A stretch of DNA of 43,493 nt from Streptomyces sp. CBMA123 (GCF_014596465.1 NZ_MECK01000557.1:1-43493), one strand, 5' to 3'. Counted from the stretch's first letter, positions 17,732-25,370 are shown. Notes: generated by a model from the letters alone, not told the origin. A program made the numbers and translations.

Positions 17732-18352
17732 TCAGAGGCGCAAGGCAATGCCTCGGTGGGCGGAGAAGATGTCGAAGTCGTCTAGTCGGAGAGTGGCGTC
17801 CACGGAGTCGACCGTGTGACCTGAGGGATTGCGGAAGGCGACAGAGCCGTTCCGGTGGCCGGTGACGAGCACCAGGTGCCCGCCGCGTGCAGGTGCTGGC
17901 CGGTCGGGACGGCGGATCTCCTTGTGGACGGAGGCCATCACGAGGTGGCCGCGATCGAGTTCGGCGAGGAGCCGGTCTGGGCTGAGGTCGGTGATGATCT
18001 CCGACTGGAGCCCGTGGTTGGCGAGGGCGTACTCGGTGAACGGCTGGTAGTAGAGGCCTCCAACACCGCCGTCGTCCTGCTGGACGTAGCCGCCATAGGC
18101 GAGGCAGCCGTCCAGGAGGTCGAACAGGGTGGGTGCCTGGCCGTCGCGGGCGAACAGGGCCATCCGCAGGCAGGCCATGCCACAGAGGCGGGTGGACCAG
18201 TAGGCGTAGGTGTCCCGGTCGGGGGCACCGGTGGTGGCCCAGTTGTCGTCGTCGCCGGGCGGGTGGCCCTCATAGGCGATGGCGTTGATCAGCGTGGGGG
18301 TGGCGTACTGGGTGATCAGCGGGATCGGGTGGCGCTTGGGTTGGTCAGGCAA
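17732..18352 (-). CDS. C39-like cysteine peptidase, cytoplasmic
   Basis: The product (206 aa) has the papain-fold C39 pattern: STRLCGMACLRMAL with Cys57 as nucleophile, GGHLVLVTGHRNGSVAFRNPSG with His159 and Asn175 as likely partners. No signal peptide or transporter domain is present, so it should act inside the cell, perhaps cutting or transferring a peptide. The TTG start at 18352 overlaps the stop of the PLP-enzyme gene by 8 nt and has AGGAAGGA upstream, so it is the third gene of the ddl operon. Its partner genes point to a peptide related to peptidoglycan precursors, as an inference. Confidence 0.65.
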   Translation of the reverse strand: MPDQPKRHPIPLITQYATPTLINAIAYEGHPPGDDDNWATTGAPDRDTYAYWSTRLCGMACLRMALFARDGQAPTLFDLLDGCLAYGGYVQQDDGGVGGLYYQPFTEYALANHGLQSEIITDLSPDRLLAELDRGHLVMASVHKEIRRPDRPAPARGGHLVLVTGHRNGSVAFRNPSGHTVDSVDATLRLDDFDIFSAHRGIALRL

Positions 18353-19343
18353 GGGCCGGTTCCTTCCTGGGCGGCGGGGTGGCCACGAGGCGGTGGAAGA
18401 CGTTCAGGTCGACCGAGCCGCCGGAGAGGATCACTCCAACGGGGCCGGGCGGGAGGTCGAGGCCGGCCAGGGCCGCGAGCGCGACGGCTCCGGAAGGTTC
18501 GGTCACCACCTTGAGGTGCTTGAACGCCCAGCCCATAGCCTGCACGATCTGGGCGTCCGTCACGGTGGCGACGCGATCGAGCAGGGCCTTGTTGACCTCC
18601 CAGGGCAGGGCGGCCGGGGTGGTGTGGCGGAGGCCGTCCGCGATGGTGTCGGGCACGGCGGGCAGCTCTGCGATTCGTTCGGCGCGGAGGGACGCGGCGG
18701 TGTCGGCCGCAGCCTCGGGCTCGACGCCGATCACCCTGATGTGCGGGTTGATGTGCTTGGCCGCGACGGCGGTGCCGGCGGCGAGCCCGCCGCCGCCAAC
18801 GGGGACGAGGATCGTGGTCAACACAGGGGCCTGCCAGAGAAGTTCCAGCGCGACCGTGCCCGCTCCGGCCATCACCGCATGGGCGTCGGCGGACGGTACG
18901 ACAGTGAGTCCCTGGTCGACGGCGAGTCGGGCGACGATGGCGTCGCGGTCGTCGCGCTGTCGGTGGTAGGCGACGATCTCGGCACCGAGCGAGCGGGCGC
19001 CGTCCACCTTGCCCTGTGGGGCGTCGTGCGGGACGACGGCGGTGACCGGGACGGACAGCAACTGCCCAGCGAGGGCGAGCGCCTGGGCGTGGTTGCCGGA
19101 CGACGCGCCGATCACGCCGCGTCGGCGCTCGCGCGAGCCGAGGGCGGCGACGGCGTTGTACGCGCCGCGGAACTTGAACGAGCCTGTGCGCTGGAGGGCT
19201 TCGGCCTTGCAGACCACGATCCGCCCTGCAATCTTGTCCAGCGCCGGGTGGGACAGCACCGGGGTGGAGGCGGCGACGCCGCGCAGGCGACGCTGGGCGT
19301 CGTAGATGTCGTTCGCCGACAGTGGCAGGTCGGCGGCGCTCAC
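18345..19343 (-). CDS. Fold-type II PLP enzyme (serine/threonine dehydratase or serine racemase-like)
   Basis: The product (332 aa) has the PLP lysine in GSFKFRGA, the substrate loop SSGNHAQAL, the phosphate-binding GGGGLAAG and the C-terminal LSGGSVDL. It lacks the ACT regulatory domain of biosynthetic threonine deaminase, so it resembles degradative dehydratases and serine racemases, which cannot be told apart by eye. The GTG at 19343 overlaps the ddl stop (GTGA), and its own end overlaps the C39-like gene, so the three are translationally coupled. A racemase supplying a D-amino acid to the ligase is an attractive but untested idea. Confidence 0.8.
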   Translation of the reverse strand: MSAADLPLSANDIYDAQRRLRGVAASTPVLSHPALDKIAGRIVVCKAEALQRTGSFKFRGAYNAVAALGSRERRRGVIGASSGNHAQALALAGQLLSVPVTAVVPHDAPQGKVDGARSLGAEIVAYHRQRDDRDAIVARLAVDQGLTVVPSADAHAVMAGAGTVALELLWQAPVLTTILVPVGGGGLAAGTAVAAKHINPHIRVIGVEPEAAADTAASLRAERIAELPAVPDTIADGLRHTTPAALPWEVNKALLDRVATVTDAQIVQAMGWAFKHLKVVTEPSGAVALAALAGLDLPPGPVGVILSGGSVDLNVFHRLVATPPPRKEPALA

Positions 19344-20284
19344 GGCCGGTATCCGTCCGTGCAGGTGGTGGCGAGGATGGTCTGGATCAGGGCGTCGTAG
19401 CTGATCCCGGCGGCTGCGGCCATGGTGGCGAGGTTGCCGTGCGGGGACAGGCCGGGGAGCGTGTTGATCTCCAGCCAGTGGACGTCGCCGTCTGGGGTGA
19501 CGAGGAAGTCGGAGCGCGAGTATCCCGAGCAGTGCAGCACCTGGTGGGCGCGGATGGCCGCGCGGGAGATGGCGGCGAGGACCGCGTCCGGGAGCTGGGC
19601 GGGGCAGCGGTAGCGGTGGCCGGCCGGGTTGCGCTTGGCCTTGTAGTCGTAGAACTCGGCGGTGGTGGGGACGGTCTCCAGCGGCGGGAGCGTCATGATG
19701 GCGCCGTCCTGCTCCAGCACGCCGCAGGTGACGGCGGTGCCGTCCTTGAAGGGCTCGACGAACCACTCGCCACCGCGGGTGTCGTGGGTGAGGGTGGTGG
19801 TGAGCGAGTTCAGGTCGCGGAAGACGCGCATGCCGATCGAGCCGCCCTCCGAGGTGGGCTTGAGGATGACCGGCAGGCCCAGTTCCTCCACGCACGTCCG
19901 GGCAGTTTCCTCGGGGCCATCATGACTCCGGAGCGGGATGTGCGGCAGGACGGTGACGCCGCCGGCGAGGACGAGGATCTTGGCGGTCGGCTTGTGCATC
20001 GCCATCGCGCTGGCCAGGACCCCGGAACCCGTGTACGGCACGCCGAGGCTGTCGAGGAGGCCCTGCAGCTTGCCGTCCTCGGCCCACTGGCCGGCGATGG
20101 CGAGGAACGCGACGTCGGCCTCGCGGACGCGGTCGGCGAAGTCCTTGTCGGTGGGGTCGAGGACGAAGTGCGGCAGGCCTTGGCGGACCAGGGACTCGCG
20201 CACGGCCTCGCCGGAGATCAGCGAGCGGTCGCGTTCGCCGGAGCGGCCACCGGTGACGAGGGCGATACGGGGTGCGGTAGACAT
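19340..20284 (-). CDS. D-alanine-D-alanine ligase-like ATP-grasp enzyme, altered active site
   Basis: The product (314 aa) is a Ddl paralogue: GGRSGERDRSLISG, LGLPVILKPTSEGGSIGM, EFYDYKAK, DFLVTPDGDVHWLEINTLPG. In E. coli DdlB the triad Glu15, Ser150, Tyr216 positions the substrates. Here Glu17 is kept, but the Ser150 position is Gly148 and the Tyr216 position is Arg218 (AKR for AKY). The segment after the catalytic Asn also differs (SPHGNLAT for TSHSLVP). Specificity for the second amino acid is probably changed, and Ddl may only describe its ancestry. ATG 20284 has AGGAAG at 6 nt. It heads the operon ddl-PLP enzyme-C39. Confidence 0.85.
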   Translation of the reverse strand: MSTAPRIALVTGGRSGERDRSLISGEAVRESLVRQGLPHFVLDPTDKDFADRVREADVAFLAIAGQWAEDGKLQGLLDSLGVPYTGSGVLASAMAMHKPTAKILVLAGGVTVLPHIPLRSHDGPEETARTCVEELGLPVILKPTSEGGSIGMRVFRDLNSLTTTLTHDTRGGEWFVEPFKDGTAVTCGVLEQDGAIMTLPPLETVPTTAEFYDYKAKRNPAGHRYRCPAQLPDAVLAAISRAAIRAHQVLHCSGYSRSDFLVTPDGDVHWLEINTLPGLSPHGNLATMAAAAGISYDALIQTILATTCTDGYRP

Positions 20285-20414
20285 TCTCATCTTCCTTTTG
20301 TCACAGTCTGGTTCGGAATGCGCGGGATGGCGGGCGCGGTGTCGGGGAGCCGCTAGCGTCGAAGGCAGGCCGCCCCGAGAGGACGGGCGGGTGCGTCGAT
20401 GGATCGGAGCCACC
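20285..20414. promoter_or_regulatory. Divergent control region between ddl-like and murF-like genes
   Basis: This 130-bp gap separates two operons that read outward, so it should hold promoters for both. The stretch near 20290-20310 is A+T-rich compared with the surroundings. I could not assign -35 and -10 boxes with confidence. Confidence 0.4.
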
Positions 20415-21803
20415 GTGGTCCCCATGACCCTGCAAGAGATCGCCGAGGCCGTCGGGGGCGCTCTGCACGACGCCCCCAATCCGGCCGCGGTGGTGGACCA
20501 GCCCGGGGTCATTGACTCGCGGCTGGTGGAGCCCGGGTCGCTGTTCATCGCGCTGCCAGGCGAGCACACGGATGGGCACCGGTTCGCCGAGGCTGCCGTC
20601 CGCGCCGGGGCGACGGGCGTGCTGGCGGCCCGGCCGGTCGGGGTACCAGCGATCGTGGTGCCGGATGTCCAGGACGCGATGGGCGCGCTGGCCCGCGCGG
20701 TGCTCGACCGCCTAAAGGCGCCGACCGTGATCGGGCTGACCGGCTCGGCCGGGAAGACCAGCACCAAGGACCTGCTGGCCCAGGTGCTGGAGACCATGGA
20801 CACCACGGTGGCCACGCCGCTGTCGTACAACGGCGAGATCGGCTTGCCGCTGACCGTCTTCCGGGCGGACGAGAACACCCGCCTGCTGGTGCTGGAGATG
20901 GGCTCGCGCGGCGCCGGGCACATCAAGTACCTGACGGGGATCGTCCCGCCGAAGGTCGGTCTGGTGCTGAACGTCGGGACCGCGCACGTGGGTGAGTTCG
21001 GCGGCGGGAAGGAGTCGATCGCCGTCGCGAAGGGCGAACTCGTCGAGGCCCTGCCCGTCGACGGCTTGGCGGTGCTGAACGCCGACGACCCGTACGTCAT
21101 GTCGATGGCGCCGCGCACGGTCGCGCCGGTCCTGACCTTCGGGGTCCAGGCCGGGGACGTGCGGGCCGTCGACGTTGAACTGGACGCCGCGGGCCGGCCG
21201 TCGTTCACCCTCATGTACCGGGGTGAGAGCGCCCCTGTGAAGCTCGGGCTGCACGGTGCCCACCACGTGTCCAACGCGACGGCCGCTGCCGCGGTGGCGA
21301 TCGGCCTGGGCGCGAGCGTGCGGCAGGCAGCGGAGGCGCTGACCGGTGCCAGGCAGCTGACGCCGGGCCGGATGGACGTCACCGAGCGGCCGGACGGCGT
21401 GACGGTGATCAACGACGCGTTCAACGCAAACCCCGATTCGATGGCCGTCGCCCTGTCCGCGCTCACCGCCATGGCCAGCGGCGGGCGGAGGACGGTGGCG
21501 GTGCTGGGCGAGATGCGGGAGCTGGGGGAGGAGTCCGAGGCCCACCACGCGGAGCTGGGCCGGCTCGTCGCCCGCAGCGGGATCACTCACCTGATCGCGG
21601 TCGGTGACTGGGAGGCCCGGCTGGTGCACACCTGGGCGGTGGAGGGCGGCGTCAACGGCACGCTGGTGCCGGACCGCGACGCCGCCCTCGAACTGCTGCT
21701 GAGCTACCTCAGGCCCGGAGACGTGGTGCTGGTGAAGGGCTCCCACAGCGTTGGGCTGGAGGACACGGCGATGCGCCTTTCCAAACCCGACGCTGCACGC
21801 TGA
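20415..21803 (+). CDS. murF: MurF-like ligase (UDP-MurNAc-tripeptide-dipeptide ligase paralogue)
   Basis: The product (462 aa) is a cytoplasmic Mur ligase of the MurF type, which joins a dipeptide such as D-Ala-D-Ala to the UDP-MurNAc-tripeptide. It has the P-loop GLTGSAGKTSTK (107-118), LEMGSRGAGHIKYL, the linker NVGTAHVGEFGG and the C-terminal NDAFNANPDSM, all family hallmarks. GTG 20415 with GGAG 5 nt upstream gives the typical start MVPMTLQEIAEAVGG; ATG 20424 is the alternative. It stands alone on this strand, divergent from ddl. Its stop directly abuts the stop of murC. The chromosome will have its own murF, so this is a second copy. Confidence 0.9.
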   Translation: MVPMTLQEIAEAVGGALHDAPNPAAVVDQPGVIDSRLVEPGSLFIALPGEHTDGHRFAEAAVRAGATGVLAARPVGVPAIVVPDVQDAMGALARAVLDRLKAPTVIGLTGSAGKTSTKDLLAQVLETMDTTVATPLSYNGEIGLPLTVFRADENTRLLVLEMGSRGAGHIKYLTGIVPPKVGLVLNVGTAHVGEFGGGKESIAVAKGELVEALPVDGLAVLNADDPYVMSMAPRTVAPVLTFGVQAGDVRAVDVELDAAGRPSFTLMYRGESAPVKLGLHGAHHVSNATAAAAVAIGLGASVRQAAEALTGARQLTPGRMDVTERPDGVTVINDAFNANPDSMAVALSALTAMASGGRRTVAVLGEMRELGEESEAHHAELGRLVARSGITHLIAVGDWEARLVHTWAVEGGVNGTLVPDRDAALELLLSYLRPGDVVLVKGSHSVGLEDTAMRLSKPDAAR

Positions 21804-23231
21804 CTACACGGCCGGGACCGTCACCAGGGTCTCGGCCAGCCGCAGCAGGACCGCCCGTCCGACGCGGCCGGCGGTCCCGGTGCCCATCGTCACCACCAGG
21901 TCGCCGGGCTCGACCAGCTGGGCGACCACGTCCGCCACGTCGCGCCCGTCGCTCGTGCGGTGGGCCCGGCCGCCGCAGGCGACGACCTGCGCGGCCATCG
22001 GCGCGGTGCTGATCCCGGCGAGCGGGGACTCGACCGAGGCGTGCACGTCCAGGAGGACGACCTCGTCGGCCGCCGCGAGCCGGCGGCCCATCTCCTCGCC
22101 GAGGGCGGCGGTGCGGGTCCAGCCGGTGGGCTCGAACACCGCGATCACCCGGCCCTCGGCGAGCATCCGGGCGGTGGCCAGGTCGGCGGTGATCTCGCTG
22201 GGGTGGTGGGCGTAGGAGTCCAGCACCGTCACCCCGGCGTGGCTGCCAGTGGTGGCGAGCCTGCGCTTGATGCCCTGGAACGCGCTGATGCCAACCACGA
22301 GGTCGGTGGGCTCGGCGCCGAGCACCCGGCCCGCGGCGAACGCGGCGGCAGCGTTCAGCGCGTTGTGCCGGCCCGGGACGGCCAGGGTGAACTCGTGCCA
22401 CGAGCCGTCCGCATCCTGCACGGTGACGTGGCTGGCCGTCCCGTCCCACAACACGCGCCGCACCCGGACGTCGGCGTCCTTGGCCTCGCCGACCGTGACG
22501 ACCTGCGGGCCGGGCGCCGCCTGCAGGCGCTCAATCAGCAGTCGGGCGCCCGGGTCGTCGGAGGAGACGACCAGCACGGAGCTGTTGCGGGCCAGGCGCT
22601 CGAAGACGTCCAGGACGTCGTTCAGGTCGACGTACTGCTCGGGGTGGTCGTCGTCCACGTTCAGGACGACGGCGACCTGTGGGTGGTAGCGGCCTGCGGT
22701 GCGGTCGCTCTCGTCGGTCTCCGCGACCAGGAGGCCGCCGAGGCCCTGGTGGGCGTTGGGGCGGCCGACGGGGGTGGCGCCGATGGCGTACGAGGGGTCG
22801 AGCTGGGTGAGGGCGGCGCTGAGGATGCCGGTGGTCATGGTCTTGCCGTGGGTGCCCGCCACGGCGACCGACTGCTCGGCGGTGGTGATCAAGTGCGCGA
22901 GCACGTCCGAGCGGTGCACGACCGGGATGCCGGCCCGGCGGGCAGCGGCGATCTCGGGGTTGCTCGGGGTGACCGCGCTGGACCACACGAGGACGGTGGC
23001 GTCGGTGGGCAGGTTGCTGGCGGTGTGGCCGATGGCGACGGCAGCACCGGCGTCCTCCAGCTCGCGCAGGGCGGCGGTGTCGCTGGTGTCGGAGCCGGAG
23101 ACCCGGCTGCCGCGCTCCAGCAGCAGGCGGGCGACGGCCGACATGCCGGCGCCGCCGATGCCCACGAAGTGCGGGCGGGCGAGGTCGATGGGGCCGTCGT
23201 GGACGGGGACGATCACGTTCCTGGTTTCCAT
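21804..23231 (-). CDS. murC: MurC-like ligase (UDP-MurNAc-amino acid ligase paralogue)
   Basis: The product (475 aa) has the MurC layout: GIGGAGMSAVARLL, the P-loop AGTHGKTMTT (125-134), AETDESD, NVDDDHPEQY, PGRHNALNAAAA and KRRL. It should add the first amino acid to UDP-MurNAc. Several positions differ from usual MurC: FEPTGWTRT (366-374) where FQPHRYTRT is normal, DVHASVESP (395-403) where DVYAAGEAP is normal, and DSYAHHP where DDYAHHP is normal. These segments lie in the C-terminal domain that closes on the substrates, so a changed first residue is possible. ATG 23231 has GGAG 8 nt upstream. It follows the 62-aa gene on the same strand. Confidence 0.9.
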   Translation of the reverse strand: METRNVIVPVHDGPIDLARPHFVGIGGAGMSAVARLLLERGSRVSGSDTSDTAALRELEDAGAAVAIGHTASNLPTDATVLVWSSAVTPSNPEIAAARRAGIPVVHRSDVLAHLITTAEQSVAVAGTHGKTMTTGILSAALTQLDPSYAIGATPVGRPNAHQGLGGLLVAETDESDRTAGRYHPQVAVVLNVDDDHPEQYVDLNDVLDVFERLARNSSVLVVSSDDPGARLLIERLQAAPGPQVVTVGEAKDADVRVRRVLWDGTASHVTVQDADGSWHEFTLAVPGRHNALNAAAAFAAGRVLGAEPTDLVVGISAFQGIKRRLATTGSHAGVTVLDSYAHHPSEITADLATARMLAEGRVIAVFEPTGWTRTAALGEEMGRRLAAADEVVLLDVHASVESPLAGISTAPMAAQVVACGGRAHRTSDGRDVADVVAQLVEPGDLVVTMGTGTAGRVGRAVLLRLAETLVTVPAV

Positions 23232-23285
23232 GCTGTGCGCTCCAGTTCGGAGTCCAGCCCGTGATGGGCGATGGGTGGAAGGGCG

Positions 23286-23474
23286 CTACGCGTAGGTGCC
23301 ATCCGGCGCCGAGCTGGCCGCCGGGTGAGCACCGAGTCGGGCCGTATCGAAGTGGTCGTGCACGATGACGCCGGGCAGGGCGATCGCCACGGCGTTGCCG
23401 ACCGCCAGGGCACCGAGGAACGCGCCGACCGGATCGTGGTGCTGGCCTCGGTGGCGAGACGGGGACTCGTACAC
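23286..23474 (-). CDS. Small single-helix membrane protein upstream of murC
   Basis: This 62-codon gene starts at GTG 23474 with a strong AGGAG site 6 nt upstream and ends 54 nt before the murC start, so the two are probably co-transcribed. The middle (VGAFLGALAVGNAVAIALPG) is one hydrophobic helix flanked by a His/Arg-rich N-terminus and a polar C-terminus. It could be a small membrane partner of the island, or a precursor peptide. I do not recognise a family. Confidence 0.5.
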   Translation of the reverse strand: MYESPSRHRGQHHDPVGAFLGALAVGNAVAIALPGVIVHDHFDTARLGAHPAASSAPDGTYA

Positions 23475-23591
23475 GGCTAACTCCTCACAACAGAAGGGAA
23501 GATGGGATCTGGCGCTGACCGGACGCTTGAAGTTCGAGTCCGATGGGGTAATGACAGCCGGAGGCAGGACCGTGACGGGATGGTGAGCTAA

Positions 23592-23620
23592 GGTCACTCA
23601 CGGTTCATTCATCACTCACT
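23592..23620 (+). promoter_or_regulatory. TCACTCA-type repeats, possible operator of the XRE gene
   Basis: Short direct repeats (TCACTCA, TTCATTCA, TCACTCACT) occupy the 40 bp before the XRE gene at 23634. They could be an autoregulatory operator. This region also lies upstream of the oppositely oriented 62-aa gene and murC, so one regulator could control both directions. Confidence 0.35.
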
Positions 23621-23633
23621 GGGGGCGGAGCGG

Positions 23634-24608
23634 ATGGAGACGAGGGCCGACCACGACGCGGTCGACCAGGCCATGGAGGCGTTCGCCGCCGAAGTCGCCC
23701 ACTGGCGGGAGGTACGCGGCCTCTCCAAGCGCGGGCTGGCCGGGAAGATGGGCTTCGACCCCTCGTACGTCAGCCACATCGAGTCCGGCCGCCACAAGCC
23801 CACCGAGGAGTTCGCCCGCCTCGCCGACGAGACCCTCAACGCCGGGAAAGCCATCTGGCGGCGCTGGCTCGACTACGACGCCGCCCGCTCCCGCAGCCGC
23901 ACCCCGGCGTCGCCGCCAGCACCCCGCCGTCCCGAGCAGCCGTACGCCTCGGGGGCCGCGATCGTGGTCGAACACGACGAAGCCGCACTCAAATTCGACG
24001 GCGCCACCTACCGGTTGACCATGCGCCGCCGCCTACGGAACTCCGGCACCGAGCCCATCACCCGCTACCTCATCCGCATCGCCGTCGACCGCTACCCCGG
24101 CGAACCCGAGCGCTCCAACGCCCACTACCGTGAGCACCCACTGACCTGGGACGAACTGGCGCTCACCGCCTCGTGCCAGGGCGAGGGCATGCGGTGGCAG
24201 GCCAAGCACGACCGCGACGCCTTCAAGGAGGTCTGGCTCCTGTTCGACAACGAGCACGGCCGCTTCCCGCTCTATCCGGGCGACGCCACCTGGATCGAGT
24301 ACGCCTACAGCGTCGGCGCCGACAAGTGGGGCCACTGGTTCCAGCGCGCCGTCCGCCTGCCCACCGAACACCTCGCCGTACGCCTCGACTTCCCCGCAGC
24401 CCTCGACCCGGTGGTGTGGGGCACCGAGACCTCCATGACCGCCGAGTCCGTCCCCCTGCGCACCGCCGTCAGCCGCAACGACGACGGCGAGCGCCGGCAC
24501 TTTGCCTGGGCCACCGACGACCCGCCGCTGCACGCCCGCTTCCGCCTCGAATGGCGCTTCCGCGCCGCCGCCAACAACCAGCAGCAACAGACCAAGGAGA
24601 CCAGGTGA
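23634..24608 (+). CDS. XRE-family regulator with a large unknown C-terminal domain
   Basis: The product (324 aa) has an N-terminal helix-turn-helix (residues about 18-60: REVRGLSKRGLAGKMG, FDPSYVSHIESGRHKP). A second domain from about 105 to 320 is mostly beta-strand, with repeated aromatic motifs (KEVWLLFDNEHGRFPLYPGD, WIEYAYSVGADKWGHWFQRA). I do not recognise this domain; it might sense a ligand. The gene ends inside the start of the deformylase gene (GTGA overlap), so both are made together. It is the likely controller of the neighbouring mur genes, by position. Confidence 0.75.
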   Translation: METRADHDAVDQAMEAFAAEVAHWREVRGLSKRGLAGKMGFDPSYVSHIESGRHKPTEEFARLADETLNAGKAIWRRWLDYDAARSRSRTPASPPAPRRPEQPYASGAAIVVEHDEAALKFDGATYRLTMRRRLRNSGTEPITRYLIRIAVDRYPGEPERSNAHYREHPLTWDELALTASCQGEGMRWQAKHDRDAFKEVWLLFDNEHGRFPLYPGDATWIEYAYSVGADKWGHWFQRAVRLPTEHLAVRLDFPAALDPVVWGTETSMTAESVPLRTAVSRNDDGERRHFAWATDDPPLHARFRLEWRFRAAANNQQQQTKETR

Positions 24609-25168
24609 TCGAGGTGCGGCCCAGCCAGCAGATGCAGTCCCTCGGCGTCGTCCAGCAGGGCACCCCCATTCTCAACCGCCCCGCCCAGCCCTTCGACCTG
24701 CCAGCCGAACGCGCCGCCGCCCAAGCCGTGATCGACGAACTGTTCACCGCCGTCGACCGGATCGGCCGCGTCCACTCCTTCGCCAAGGGCATGGGCCTCG
24801 CCGCCCCACAGATCGGCATCCCCCGCGCCGCCGCCCTCGTCCTGCCCCCAACCGCCGGCGCCGACCCGATCACCCTGCTCAACCCGAAGATCACCGCCGT
24901 CTCCGACGAGACCGACGAACAGTACGAGGGCTGCCTCAGCTTCTTCGACGTCCGCGGCATGGTCCCCCGCCCCCTCCGCATGGACGTCACCGCGACCACC
25001 CTCGACGGCGTCATCACCACCGTCACCTACGAGTTCGGCCTCGCCCGCCTCATCGCCCACGAAATCGACCACCTCGACGGCCTCCTCTACACCGACCGCA
25101 TGCGCCCCGACGTCCACCCGATCCCCGTCGAGGAGTACCGGGGCACAGGCTCGACCTGGGCCTACTGA
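24605..25168 (+). CDS. def: Peptide deformylase paralogue
   Basis: The product (187 aa) has all three deformylase motifs: GMGLAAPQIG, YEGCLSFF with the metal-binding Cys, and AHEIDHLDG with the two metal-binding His and the catalytic Glu. It should remove the formyl group from N-terminal methionine or from a formylated peptide. GTG 24605 overlaps the XRE stop by 4 nt and has AAGGAG 5 nt upstream. The host will have its own def gene, so this extra copy on a mobile element may confer tolerance to deformylase inhibitors or serve the island's own pathway. Confidence 0.92.
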   Translation: MIEVRPSQQMQSLGVVQQGTPILNRPAQPFDLPAERAAAQAVIDELFTAVDRIGRVHSFAKGMGLAAPQIGIPRAAALVLPPTAGADPITLLNPKITAVSDETDEQYEGCLSFFDVRGMVPRPLRMDVTATTLDGVITTVTYEFGLARLIAHEIDHLDGLLYTDRMRPDVHPIPVEEYRGTGSTWAY

Positions 25169-25253
25169 CCGTACCGGCAGGCTCAGACTGACTCTGCCCC
25201 TGCCTGTTGAGTCCGACTGGAGCCGTGCCGCGCCAAACGCGACACCGGGCTGA

Positions 25254-25370
25254 CCGCACATCCGCGGGATCCACACGGACTCGGACGGCACCTACGGCTC
25301 CTCATGCGTCCACGCCCTCCTGCGGCGCGAAGGCGTGCAAGTCGGCCGCAAGCAGATCGGGCACCGGTGA
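25254..25370 (+). pseudogene. IS3-family transposase (OrfB) remnant
   Basis: The frame 25254-25370 reads IRGIHTDSDGTYGSSCVHAL, then LRREGVQVGRKQIGHR before a stop, which matches the helix-turn-helix segment of IS3-family OrfB (normally RGTYGAPRVHAELRRRGVRV). An in-frame stop lies just upstream and no start or catalytic DDE region is left. It is a short relic marking an old insertion between the deformylase and DUF262 genes. Confidence 0.6.
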
